The translations under genes and the position numbers were made by a program. Positions 55,245 to 64,000 of a stretch of 64,000 nt of DNA are shown here, one piece after another. Below the pieces are notes generated by a model. It had not been told where the DNA came from. It saw only the letters and a list, made by a program, of their open reading frames with translations, and searched no databases. The DNA comes from Ornithodoros turicata (lineage: Eukaryota > Arthropoda > Arachnida > Ixodida > Argasidae). The stretch's first letter is position 1; each line of letters starts with the position of its first letter. The stretch spans positions 142,664,376-142,728,375 of the forward strand of contig NC_088201.1 of the NCBI RefSeq assembly GCF_037126465.1. The letters are read 5' to 3'.

Positions 55245-58200
55245 ATGGACCAGGCTATCTGGCAGTGGAATTGTCGAGGATTCTATTCCAATTTAGAAGA
55301 TATTAAGGACATTCTAGACAAGAATAACACTATTTGTGCATGCCTACAAGAAACTTATCTAAGTCCACAAAACATGAATCCCCTCCGGCACTATAACATG
55401 TTTAGGAAAGACCGCATGAACAACGCACGAACAGCTGGCGGTGTGGCTGTGATCGTACCACGGTCACTTCCGGCTAAAGAAATTTCTGTTGCAAGTCAGT
55501 TAGAAGCTGTTGCAGTCCAAATCTGTCTAAACAAACTTGTAACTGTCTGTTCTGTGTACCTCCCTCCTTCAGAAAGAATATTACAAGCAGACATTGAGAA
55601 TGTATTAGACCAACTCCCACCTCCTTTCATTGTCTTGGGAGACTTTAATGCACACAACTATCTGTGGGGGAGCTCTAAAGTCGATAGTCGGGGGAAAATT
55701 CTAGAGAGGATCTTACTTGCTCGACCCATATGTCTTCTTAACACGGGTTCACCAACATACCTCCACACAGCCACACAGTCCTTCTCCGCCATTGACTTGT
55801 CCTTTTGCAGCCCATCGCTGTTCCCAGACATTGCGTGGGCAGCGATGACAAATCCGATGGGCAGTGATCACTTCCCAGTGAAGTTGACGTATGTTTCAAG
55901 TACAAGTACAATAACAACACGTCAGCCTCGCTGGAAGCTCCGAGAAGCCAACTGGAGTTTATTCAAAGAACAATCAGAGTTCACTCCAGTATCTTTTAAT
56001 GGAATGTCGATAGACGACACCAACAATTTTATTACCAATGCTATGTTGGAAGCTGCAGTTCAGAGCATCCCGCAGACCTCTTCCCGACTACCTAGGCATC
56101 CAAAGCCATGGTGGACAAAGGACTGTGAGGACACACGGAAGCAACAAAATCGCGCTTGGGGTGTCTTTCGTAGGTATCCCACACCACAGAACCTCTTAAC
56201 TTTTAAAAAGGCACGTGCTAAGGCAAGGTGGACACGGCGCCAGGCCAAACGGTCCTCCTGGCGCAATTTTGTCTCGTCTTTAACGCACAAGACCCCATCA
56301 AAGATAGTGTGGGACAGAATCAGAAAGATCAAAGGAGAGTACAGAAGTTTTTCTGTCCCTCTGCTTGAGGTAAATGGAACTCCATGCCAGAGCCTAAATG
56401 AACAAGCTGATGTATTGGGTCAGCACTTTCACAATATATCAAATTCCTCCCATTACACAGACAAATTCTTAAGTGTCAAGCGACGTGAAGAACAGCGAAT
56501 TGTCACAACAACGGGAGATGAGAACTGTGCATATAACCAACCTTTCACTGCCCGTGAGCTCCTGCAGGCACTATCATCAGTAAATGTTAGTGCTCCGGGC
56601 CCAGATCGAATTACGTACTCCATGCTTGTCCATTTGTCAGAAAAATCCAAAGAAGGTTTGCTGAAGTTTTTCAATGACGTCTGGGATAGTGGGCAAATGC
56701 CGTCAGCATGGAAGGTCGCTACAGTAATTCCTCTCCTGAAACCAGGAAAAGACCCATCAAACCCTACAAGCTATAGGCCCATTGCTCTCACTAGTTGTAT
56801 TGGAAAAACTTTTGAGAGAATGGTTAATAACAGGCTGGTGTATTACCTCGAAGTGAATAACTGCCTAGACAATAATCAATGCGGTTTTCGAGCTGCGCGC
56901 TCTACTACCGATCATCTTGTCCGCTTGGAAACCGCAATCAGAGAGGCATTTGTCAGGCGGAGTCACTGTGTCTCGGTATTTTTTGACCTAGAGAAAGCGT
57001 ATGATACTGCGTGGCGGTATGGTATCATACGAGATCTGCATTCCCTAGGCATAAGAGGCCGACTTTTACGTTGTGTCGTCAACTTTCTTCACGGGAGAAC
57101 CTTCAGGGTACAGTTGGGCTCCACCCTGTCAAGGCCATTTGTTCAGGAAAACGGAGTACCTCAGGGTTCAGTTCTCAGTGTGACTCTTTTTATTGTGAAA
57201 ATGAATTCAATAGCTACCGCAATTCCTCCTTCTGTATCTTACTCGCTGTACGTCGATGATGTTCAAATCTCCTACTCCTCGACAAATTTGAATACATGTG
57301 AGAGGCAGCTACAGCTGACGATAAACAGACTTGTCAGATGGGCTGACCAAAATGGATTTAAGTTCTCCCCAGAAAAGACTGTGTGTGTCCTATTTTCCAG
57401 AAAAAGAGGACTACTTCAAAGCCCAACACTGTCCATCAATGGTCGGGACCTTGCAGTCCAGGACGAACACAAATTCCTGGGAATGGTCTTTGACAAAAAA
57501 CTCACTTTCTTGCCACACATCAAAGAACTGAAAACAAAATGTATGAAATCGTTGGCTTTGATGAAGGTTATATCACACAAGACCTGGGGAGCAGACAGAG
57601 ATATGCTGCACAAAATATACATCTCAGTAATTAGGTCCAAGATGGACTACGGTTCTGTAGTATATGGTTCCGCTCGACCGTCTGTCCTTAAGTTAATTGA
57701 CCCTATACATCATCAAGGGCTACGGTTAGCGCTTGGAGCTTTCCGAACCTCACCAGTGGAGAGTTTGTACGTAGAGTGCAACGAATGGTCTTTGGAGAGA
57801 CGTCGTTGCTACCTCAGTATTCTCTACGCCCTTAAAATTAAAAGCTATCATCAACACCCTGCATTGTCTAGTGTCCAGGGCACACAATTTTGTCGACTTT
57901 TCATAAGTAGATCATCAGTTGTACGTCCGTTCAGCATGAGGGTATCACACTATCAAGAACTCTACGATTTCTCTTGTCGGGATTCTTGGATCTTAGAATC
58001 CGGAATGGAAGTTCCCCCGTGGCAGCCAAAACCTGGCTACAATTATTCCCTAACAAAGTATGACAAGAAGGCTACATCGCCCCTAGTTCTTCAACAGGAG
58101 TTTGAGGAATTGAAACACTCCTTTGGGGATCACGTGGAAATATACACAGATGGATCACGAACCACTAGCAGCGTTTCGTGTGCCATGATCTCTGCAGCAG

Positions 58201-58964
58201 TGACAAGGTCGCATCGCCTAAATCCAGTCGCATCTATTTTTACGGCCGAAGTGTACGCAATTATCTTAGCCCTGAATTTCATCTTGCAAACCAGCATTAG
58301 ATCTGCTGTAATCTATACAGATTCTCTAAGCTCTCTACACGCCCTGCACAGTCTGCAGAGAACCAAGAATCTGTTGGTTAAGAGAGCGCTTTCCTTGGTA
58401 AGTAGAGTCATAAATAGAGGTTACAGACTAACATTTTGCTGGGTGCCCAGCCATATGGGTATCCCAGGAAACGAACAGGCAGATCGAGCTGCTTCAGCAG
58501 CCCTTACCTTAGACATCAGTCCACTTGACATGCCCTTTCACGACTTCAGACGGGTTCTAAAATGCGCCATTAACACAAAATGGCAAGAATTCTGGGATTC
58601 ACAAACACAGAACAAACTTCACCTAATAAAGCCACACATCAGTCATCACACGGACACATTGGAACACCGCTTCTGTGATGTCCTGAGGCACAGACTCAGA
58701 ATTGGACACACTTTCCTATCACATGGCTTTCTACTTCGTGGGGAGGAGCCGCCACAGTGCACTCTCTGTGACGAGCCAATTTCTATTGTACACATTTTGA
58801 TATCGTGTCCAAAACACGAACCTCATCGAAATCGTCACTTCACTGAGTGCTACAAGTACTTTTTACCTCTTCACCCAACTCTTCTACTGGGTGATGAGCC
58901 TTTTGTTCCTTTCGAGAACATTTTGAGTTTCTTTAGAGATATAGGAATGCTTAGGAACTTGTAA
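55245..58964 (+). CDS. LINE2 ORF2: endonuclease, reverse transcriptase, RNase H
   Basis: Start at ATG 55245 (MDQAIWQWNCRG), which aligns with the LINE1 start; an in-frame ATG at 55158 would add 29 hydrophobic-rich residues not shared with LINE1. 1239 residues. Endonuclease motifs QETYL, LGDFNAHNYLWGS and GSDHFPV; reverse transcriptase FFDLEKAYDTAW, GVPQGSVLS and YVDD at 57249-57260; RNase H IYTDGSRT (58140), TAEVYAI, IYTDSLSS and WVPSHMGIPGNEQAD; C-terminal CTLCDEPISIVHILISC knuckle. All catalytic residues present, no stops. Likely able to mobilise itself. Confidence 0.95.
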   Translation: MDQAIWQWNCRGFYSNLEDIKDILDKNNTICACLQETYLSPQNMNPLRHYNMFRKDRMNNARTAGGVAVIVPRSLPAKEISVASQLEAVAVQICLNKLVTVCSVYLPPSERILQADIENVLDQLPPPFIVLGDFNAHNYLWGSSKVDSRGKILERILLARPICLLNTGSPTYLHTATQSFSAIDLSFCSPSLFPDIAWAAMTNPMGSDHFPVKLTYVSSTSTITTRQPRWKLREANWSLFKEQSEFTPVSFNGMSIDDTNNFITNAMLEAAVQSIPQTSSRLPRHPKPWWTKDCEDTRKQQNRAWGVFRRYPTPQNLLTFKKARAKARWTRRQAKRSSWRNFVSSLTHKTPSKIVWDRIRKIKGEYRSFSVPLLEVNGTPCQSLNEQADVLGQHFHNISNSSHYTDKFLSVKRREEQRIVTTTGDENCAYNQPFTARELLQALSSVNVSAPGPDRITYSMLVHLSEKSKEGLLKFFNDVWDSGQMPSAWKVATVIPLLKPGKDPSNPTSYRPIALTSCIGKTFERMVNNRLVYYLEVNNCLDNNQCGFRAARSTTDHLVRLETAIREAFVRRSHCVSVFFDLEKAYDTAWRYGIIRDLHSLGIRGRLLRCVVNFLHGRTFRVQLGSTLSRPFVQENGVPQGSVLSVTLFIVKMNSIATAIPPSVSYSLYVDDVQISYSSTNLNTCERQLQLTINRLVRWADQNGFKFSPEKTVCVLFSRKRGLLQSPTLSINGRDLAVQDEHKFLGMVFDKKLTFLPHIKELKTKCMKSLALMKVISHKTWGADRDMLHKIYISVIRSKMDYGSVVYGSARPSVLKLIDPIHHQGLRLALGAFRTSPVESLYVECNEWSLERRRCYLSILYALKIKSYHQHPALSSVQGTQFCRLFISRSSVVRPFSMRVSHYQELYDFSCRDSWILESGMEVPPWQPKPGYNYSLTKYDKKATSPLVLQQEFEELKHSFGDHVEIYTDGSRTTSSVSCAMISAAVTRSHRLNPVASIFTAEVYAIILALNFILQTSIRSAVIYTDSLSSLHALHSLQRTKNLLVKRALSLVSRVINRGYRLTFCWVPSHMGIPGNEQADRAASAALTLDISPLDMPFHDFRRVLKCAINTKWQEFWDSQTQNKLHLIKPHISHHTDTLEHRFCDVLRHRLRIGHTFLSHGFLLRGEEPPQCTLCDEPISIVHILISCPKHEPHRNRHFTECYKYFLPLHPTLLLGDEPFVPFENILSFFRDIGMLRNL

Positions 58965-59128
58965 CTTTTAGCTAAATTTTTTATAACAACCTCTATGTCT
59001 AGATTTGCTTCTCTGTCTTAATTCCATCATTTTACTTTTACTTCTAGGTTGAGTCATTTACAACCATAGTTTTTGGCGCTCTATGGTCTCAGTCGCTTTT
59101 GCGCCAAAAACCTCCAATTATCATCATC

Positions 59129-60902
59129 AACAGGTGCAAGCGATTATGGTGTTGGCGCAGTTCTCTTGCAGGAGCATGACGCTACTCTTTGTCCAGTGGC
59201 TTTTGCAAGTCGCACGCTGAATCCGGCAGAACGGAACTACTCCGTGACGGAAAAGGTGTGCTTGGCGATCATCTTCGCTTTCAGGAAGTTCGACCTTTAC
59301 CTGGACGGCAGTACCTTCACTGTCCAGACTGACCACCAGGCACTTTCTTGGCTGCAGCGGCTCCATAACCCGTCTGGACGACTTGCCAGCTGGGGCCTGA
59401 CGCTACAAGGCTACTCCTTCAACGTGGAGTACAGGCGGGGCTCAACGAACGTTGTCGCAGACGCGCTGTCCCGCGCGCCTCTACCGGAGGGGGAAGAGGA
59501 AGACACCGAGGCGCCTTCTCAACTTCTGGCAGCAGCACAGGTGGCACGAGACGTATCTTCGTCTTGGGGCACGGTTGTGAGCAGAGAGCAGCTCCTAGAC
59601 GCTCAGAGAGCGGACGGCCTTTGTCAGCGGGTGTCGCAGTGGATAGCTGAGCAAGACTCGGCGGACACCGGAACGACTGACGGACGGCACGACACCTATC
59701 TGCTGGGCGAGGATGGCATCCTGTTCAGATGCATACCCCAGGCGGATGAGGGCGACGGCTCAGCCCCGTTCAGAGTCGTGGTGCCACGGAAGTTGCGTAA
59801 GTCTTTAATACCATACTTTCATGACTCTGCTTTGGCAGGTCAAAGCAGCGGCAGGAAAACTTATGAAAAGTTGTGTCGTGTTGCGACATGGCCAGGAATG
59901 AGGCAGGATGTAACAAAGTATGTTCGTACTTGTCCCGTATGCTAGAGAGGGAAACCTCATGGTGGTTTACCCCATGGGCGCTTACAGCCTGTTCAGAGCA
60001 ATAGACCCTGGCAGATACTTGCTTGTGATGTGATGGGACCATTTCCCAGTAGTGCTAGAGGTAACCAGTATTTGTTCGTGGTTACTGATCATTTCACGAA
60101 ATGGGTTGAGCTGTTTTCTCTCAGGACACTGACTTCATAGAGAGTGTGGGAAAAGCTACTCGACACCTTTTGCCGGTTCGGGTTTCCCACACAGATGATC
60201 ACCGACAACGCAGGCTACTTTACAAGTAACGTGTTCTCAGATTCTTGCGCTGTCTTAGGTATCCAGCATAAGAAGACTTCCCCGTATCACCCTCCGGCTA
60301 ACATTACCGAACGTGTTAATTGGAACCTGAAAATGATGTTGGTTGCTTTTACTAGCCAGCACCACCGTGATTGGGATCTTCGCCTGGCTGAGCTGGCGTT
60401 CGCTACACGGACGACGGTCACCAGATCTACAGGCTTCACCCCGGCGTTTCTGAACTTGGGACGAGAGGCCCCTTTTCCAGTGGTGAATGCTCTAGGCCTC
60501 CGGGATGGTGCAACCCGGCCTCCTTATTCAAGGTTTGCTGAGGACCTCCGGAGTCGACTGGACGATGCTGCCCGGACGGCTCGGGAGAACCTGGACGTCG
60601 CAAGGTTGGATCAGGCTCGCCAGTACAACCGTGGACGTCGGAACCTCACCTACAGCGTCGGTGACCTCGTCCTTCGACGGACTCACCCGCTAAGTGATGC
60701 GTCACGAGGCTGCGCAGCTTCACTCGCAGATAGGTGGGATGGCCCCTTCGAGGTTAGTGCGTGCTCCTCCGGCCTCACGTACAGACTTCGTCGCTGCAAT
60801 ACCGGCGAAGAGACTGGGCCGGTTCGCATCTCGGACTTGAAGTCTTACCACCTCCGAGACCCTGACGGAGAGGAGCCCGATTTGCAACCTGCCTCCCTCT
60901 AG
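59129..60902 (+). pseudogene. Gypsy RNase H (3' part) and integrase with two nonsense codons
   Basis: After LINE2 the Gypsy frame resumes: ASDYGVGAVLLQE, PVAFASRTLNPAERNYS, TVQTDHQALSWL and GSTNVVADALSRAP complete RNase H. Integrase follows: a zinc motif (HDSALAG..CPVC, one His replaced by Gln), VMGPFPSS and VTDHFTKWVEL core, TDNAGYF and ERVNWNLK carrying the D,D,E residues, and a C-terminal DNA-binding region NLTYSVGDLVL. Stops TAG at 59943-59945 and 60138-60140 lie in the same frame. In the target duplicate the first RNase H Asp codon reads Gly (QTGAS). Inactive. Confidence 0.9.
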
Positions 60903-61143
60903 GACCTGGACCTGGATCCCGTACCCGGATCTGCGTCCAGCCGCTACGACTTGCGTCCCCGCAAGCGGCGCATGTAGTTGCCACTATCTCCATCGCTAAG
61001 CATAGTGCTTGTGATTTAGTGCTTTAGTAGTGTGATATCTGTTGCACAGTTTTCCTCTGTTTGTCCTAGGGAGTGCCCTTCGGGCGCTTATGGCTTAGGG
61101 ATACCCTCTTACCGTGTTCCCTGTACATCTTTTCGTAGGCATC

Positions 61144-61710
61144 ATGCGGCGCTCTTCGGCACTCTCGACAAGGCGACGACCTGCCGAATCCTCCAGACCA
61201 GGCGGACACGGCCGTTCCAGCGGCAGGCTTCGTCGGACAGAGTCTTCCCCTCAGCACCACTCCGTCTCGACATGGACTGTTGTCGCCAATGGCCAACCCG
61301 TCTCGTGGGCCTCACGTACCCGTTGGAACAACCAGCTCCGACCCTTAAGGGGCGATGACCTAACCCGTACTCCAGTTCCGTTCCGAGGGTTGACGCTGGC
61401 CGAGCGCCACCCGGCTGACCCACTCCAGCCGCTGACTGCAGAGGAGAGGAGACTGCTTTGCCCAACGTGCCAACTCCCTGATGTCCACAGGGCAACTCAT
61501 CGCAGAGAGCCCCTCCATCAAGCCCGCACCGAGGCCGCCCGCACCGCTGGTGATCTAAATTCTGCCCTGGCCACAATCAGCCGTCTCAAACCAGAAGTTC
61601 TCGCTGAGTCGGGGCCCTCCCGACCACCCATTCCACCCCAGACGGCGCAGGCACCTCTCTCCACTGAAGACATCCTACTTGACCTCCCCGAGGACCTGAT
61701 GTCTGTGTAA
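61144..61710 (+). CDS. Unknown ORF in env position of the Gypsy element (about 188 aa)
   Basis: ATG 61144 to TAA 61710 lies between integrase and the polypurine tract. The product starts MRRSSALSTRRRPAESS, is rich in Arg, Pro, Ser and Ala, has a RRLLCPTCQLPDVHRATHRR segment with a CxxC and two His, and ends with an acidic LSTEDILLDLPEDLMSV. No signal peptide or membrane segment, so it is not an envelope protein. I do not recognise a family. It is fully open although every other Gypsy gene here is broken. It could be an accessory protein, a displaced nucleocapsid-like part, or chance in GC-rich DNA. Confidence 0.4.
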   Translation: MRRSSALSTRRRPAESSRPGGHGRSSGRLRRTESSPQHHSVSTWTVVANGQPVSWASRTRWNNQLRPLRGDDLTRTPVPFRGLTLAERHPADPLQPLTAEERRLLCPTCQLPDVHRATHRREPLHQARTEAARTAGDLNSALATISRLKPEVLAESGPSRPPIPPQTAQAPLSTEDILLDLPEDLMSV

Positions 61711-61714
61711 GCTA

Positions 61715-61727
61715 AACGGAGGGGGAG
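61715..61727 (+). promoter_or_regulatory. Polypurine tract
   Basis: AACGGAGGGGGAG directly before the 3' LTR, the usual plus-strand primer of LTR elements. Confidence 0.85.
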
Positions 61728-61971
61728 TGTGGCAACCGCATCGCAGGCTGATAGCGACACCGGAGGCAACCGGTCGGGACCGTGGGGGCGTTCCCCGATG
61801 GATTTAAAAACCGGGCAAAAAGGGAAGAGGGGCAGTTGTTTTGCTGGATGCAAGCTGTTGTCTGTGAATAAACCCGGTATGTTGGTTTGAATCTCTGTTG
61901 TGCTGCTTGTTCCTTCGCGCACGGAACGGACGGGCAGACGCCCCGAGGTTGTGGGAACTTAGGTTTCCACA
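61728..61971 (+). repeat. 3' LTR (244 bp)
   Basis: TGTGG...CCACA with TTTAAAAA at 61803-61810 and AATAAA at 61867-61872. It contains 13 bases near 61750 that the 5' LTR lacks. Confidence 0.95.
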
Positions 61972-61975
61972 AGAT

Positions 61976-63450
61976 TAATTAGATGATGTCCAAGCATATA
62001 TAATTGTGCTTCATGTGCAATAGGTATGCTAACGCATTGCTTCCATTAAGTCTTTTTATTTATTTTTTAAAATTATTTTTATAATTTTATTTTTATTTTA
62101 TATCAATTTTATATTACTTATTGTATACTTATTTTTATAAATTTGATAAATTAAAAACTCAAGTTACACGGGCCCTGTAAGAGTGCTGTTTGCAAATGGT
62201 TTGGTAACGTGTCTCCAACTGTAAAGGGAAGAGGCAATCGAGAATGCTGCAGACAGGGTTGCAACTTACATATTGCTTATCATGTCCTACATGATAAATA
62301 TTACATACAAAGTGATTTGTACAATAATTCCTGAGCACGGAATTAATTCCGAGGCTGGCCAGTGGTGTCACCCAGGACGATAAGTCACATAATTGCCTCT
62401 AGCACTTTTACACCCCATGTGCTGAGTTGTGAATTGAAACAGCAGTCTACAGAAGGATAAGGTGCACCTGATTTCTAGGATCTATGCTATGCCCTAACTC
62501 TTCAAACCCCACATTTCTAAAAACACCATTTCTAAGTGGCAATATGTGCTCTGGTACTTCTTTTGCGTCTGCATAGTGTGCAACCACATGGCTTCTGGAG
62601 CTTTCGTGTGCATGTTTTTGGGCTACGGTGCTCATTACAAACAATATCCAGATGTTAGACATAAAATGCAGTAATTTGTAGCGTGCTACACAACGCAGCG
62701 TGACATGGGAGTGTGTGATTCAAAGAAAGCTTCTGGAAAATGCACAGAATCCCACAAAAAGTTTGAAATGTGATTTGTATTTCGTTTTACGTCTCTCGTC
62801 GTTACATACCATCGTCGATGGTGTTGCACATTGATATATCGTACATAAAACTTGTCCCATAGCAGTATGCGGTTTCTCATATACATAGCACAAAATAAAA
62901 CGCTGTCGGCATTTTCTTGCTAAAACGGCTGTCGAAACGTCAGTCTCTACAATGGGCAAGTGCTGTAAAGGGGTTAACGCAGACGCGACTTGATACAAAT
63001 TGTACGTGCTCACAAAACACAACATCCCACAGAGGTTGGTGCGCGAATGAGTCACAATGCCCGTTCGGGTGCATGTACGTCATAAAAATGGCTGCGCCCA
63101 TGTGTGTTTCGGAATGAATTATCTATTTTTTTGACATGGGTATACCGAACTGAGAGAATGAAGGTGCATTTTGGGGAGAGCTGGATGTGGGCTTTCGGAA
63201 TATCACAACCGTTTCGACTATTTGGGATATCTGCATAGCTGACCTTTAAACAAGCTCTCTTTCGGCAGGGATATGTTAAACACGCTCTACCGTGCATTGA
63301 GACTACTTCGCATGTTAAAGAAACCTTCAGCGAAACTCATTCGCAAACTGTAGCACTGCAGCGTCAATCGTGATCATTCCTGTGCCGCGTTGTAAGGTGA
63401 CGAATTATCTCACCGTCGACTATCATCCCAAAAGTAATGCGGTGTAACAT
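61976..63450. other. Unassigned DNA, AT-rich at 62050-62160
   Basis: An almost pure A/T stretch covers about 62050-62160. The minus-strand open frames at 62720-63055 and 63052-63297 match nothing known. No gene called. Confidence 0.3.
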
Positions 63451-64000
63451 GTTACGAGATCGCGGACCTTGTTATCTATCGCCCACTTGGCACCTGGCTG
63501 AGTGGGTCCCGTATTTCTCGTTCGTGGGTTGGAGCCAGTATTGTAATATACATTGATAAACGATGCAGTAATGGTCAGGTAGTGGACGACTGAAGAATAG
63601 TTCCTTTTCTCGAACGAAGAGCATCTGTGAGAAGTTTGAAGGCGTTTTCACAGAGAACGTGTTACGAGATCGCGGACCTTGTTATCGGCCGCCCACTTGG
63701 CACCTGGCTGAGTGGGTCACGCATTTGTCGTTCGTGGGTTGGAGCCAATATTGTAATATACATTGATAAACGATGCAGTAATGGTCAGGTCGTGGACGAC
63801 TGCATAATAGTTCCTTTTCTGGAACGAAGAGCATCTGTGAGAAGTTTGAAGGCGTTTTCACAGAGAACGTGTTACGAGATCGCAGACCATGTTATCTATC
63901 GCCCACTTGGCACCTGGCTGAGTGGGTCACGTATTTGTCGTTCGTGGGTTGGAGCCAATATTGTAATATACATTGATAAACGATGCAGTAATGGTCAGGT
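63451..64000. repeat. 210-bp tandem satellite, at least 2.6 units, continues past the window
   Basis: GTTACGAGATCGC starts units at 63451, 63661 and 63871, exactly 210 apart, with only a few substitutions between units. Each unit contains TGGCTGAGTGGGT, A-box-like, and GGGTTGGAGCC about 30 bases later, loosely B-box-like. The array runs off the right edge. Confidence 0.93.

Larger units (their letters stand above)
53400..59128 (+). mobile_element. LINE2: second full-length RNase H-bearing non-LTR retrotransposon
   Basis: 5729 bp between 12-bp target duplications, inserted into the Gypsy RNase H domain. Same plan as LINE1: CCCCGGCGTCGGG start, ORF1, ORF2, and a 3' end GCGCCAAAAACCTCC with an ATCATCATC tail. 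It has a different 3' UTR and diverged proteins, so it is a sister lineage and not a copy of LINE1. Both ORFs are open. Confidence 0.93.
51137..61971 (+). mobile_element. Gypsy-class LTR retrotransposon, defective, with nested Tc1-like relic and LINE2
   Basis: Bounded by LTRs with TGTGG...CCACA ends and a 4-bp AGAT target duplication (51133-51136, 61972-61975). Internal order: primer site, gag fragment, protease, Tc1-like insertion, RNase H start, LINE2, RNase H remainder, integrase, an extra ORF, polypurine tract. RNase H before integrase is the Gypsy order. The gag N-terminus and the entire reverse transcriptase are missing, so it cannot move by itself. Its own sequence, without LINE2 and the Tc1-like insert, is about 4.5 kb. 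Confidence 0.92.

Noticed and set aside
1..64000. CRISPR array, bacterial operon or phage module
   Set aside because: Tandem repeats here lack CRISPR spacing, and gene structure, introns and element types are eukaryotic.

Overview
The window is eukaryotic, repeat-dominated DNA, most likely from an arthropod and by my recognition of the repeat families from a tick or other chelicerate. It has introns with GT..AG boundaries, non-LTR and LTR retrotransposons, P, piggyBac and Tc1/mariner relatives, tRNA-like SINE debris and small TA-flanked MITEs. There is no bacterial operon structure, CRISPR array, rRNA gene or intact tRNA gene. Only one stretch looks like a normal host gene: minus-strand exons around 5.7-6.8 kb encoding a SWIM-type zinc finger, and these carry reading-frame lesions.

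Layout. 0-2.2 kb: decayed P-element/THAP9-like transposase, cut by the window edge. 4.4-9 kb: minisatellites, a 106-bp palindrome and the SWIM gene. 9.7-14.1 kb: a dead piggyBac transposase gene split by a 2.6-kb palindromic element with arms near 1.3 kb. 14.2-18.1 kb: several MITEs and a LINE fragment. 18.4-24.8 kb: mostly unassigned. 24.8-44.3 kb: a giant inverted repeat (arms about 5.6-5.7 kb, 2.47-kb spacer) with an AT-rich inner part. The right arm alone carries a full-length 5.75-kb non-LTR retrotransposon (LINE1, minus strand, 14-bp target-site duplication). 45-47 kb: a THAP-like exon relic and a 130-bp hairpin retroposon. 48.1-50.4 kb: a CR1/L2-like LINE with a 243-bp internal duplication. 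51.1-62.0 kb: a Gypsy-class LTR element with a tRNA-Lys(CUU)-type primer site. It has lost its reverse transcriptase, carries a Tc1-like relic, and is split in its RNase H domain by a second full-length LINE (LINE2, plus strand). 63.45-64 kb: a 210-bp satellite running off the edge.

The two LINEs are the only clearly coding-competent elements. Both have an ORF1 with three zinc knuckles and an ORF2 with endonuclease, reverse transcriptase, RNase H and a terminal zinc motif. Their 5' UTRs are almost identical although their proteins are well diverged. Insertion order can be read directly: hairpin retroposon, then inverted duplication, then LINE1 at the first locus; Gypsy, then Tc1-like relic and LINE2 at the second. 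I found no convincing wholly new enzymatic system. The most unusual signals are the giant inverted repeat with its related spacer, the conserved LINE 5' module, the hairpin retroposon family, and the templated 33-bp core of the piggyBac-splitting palindrome.
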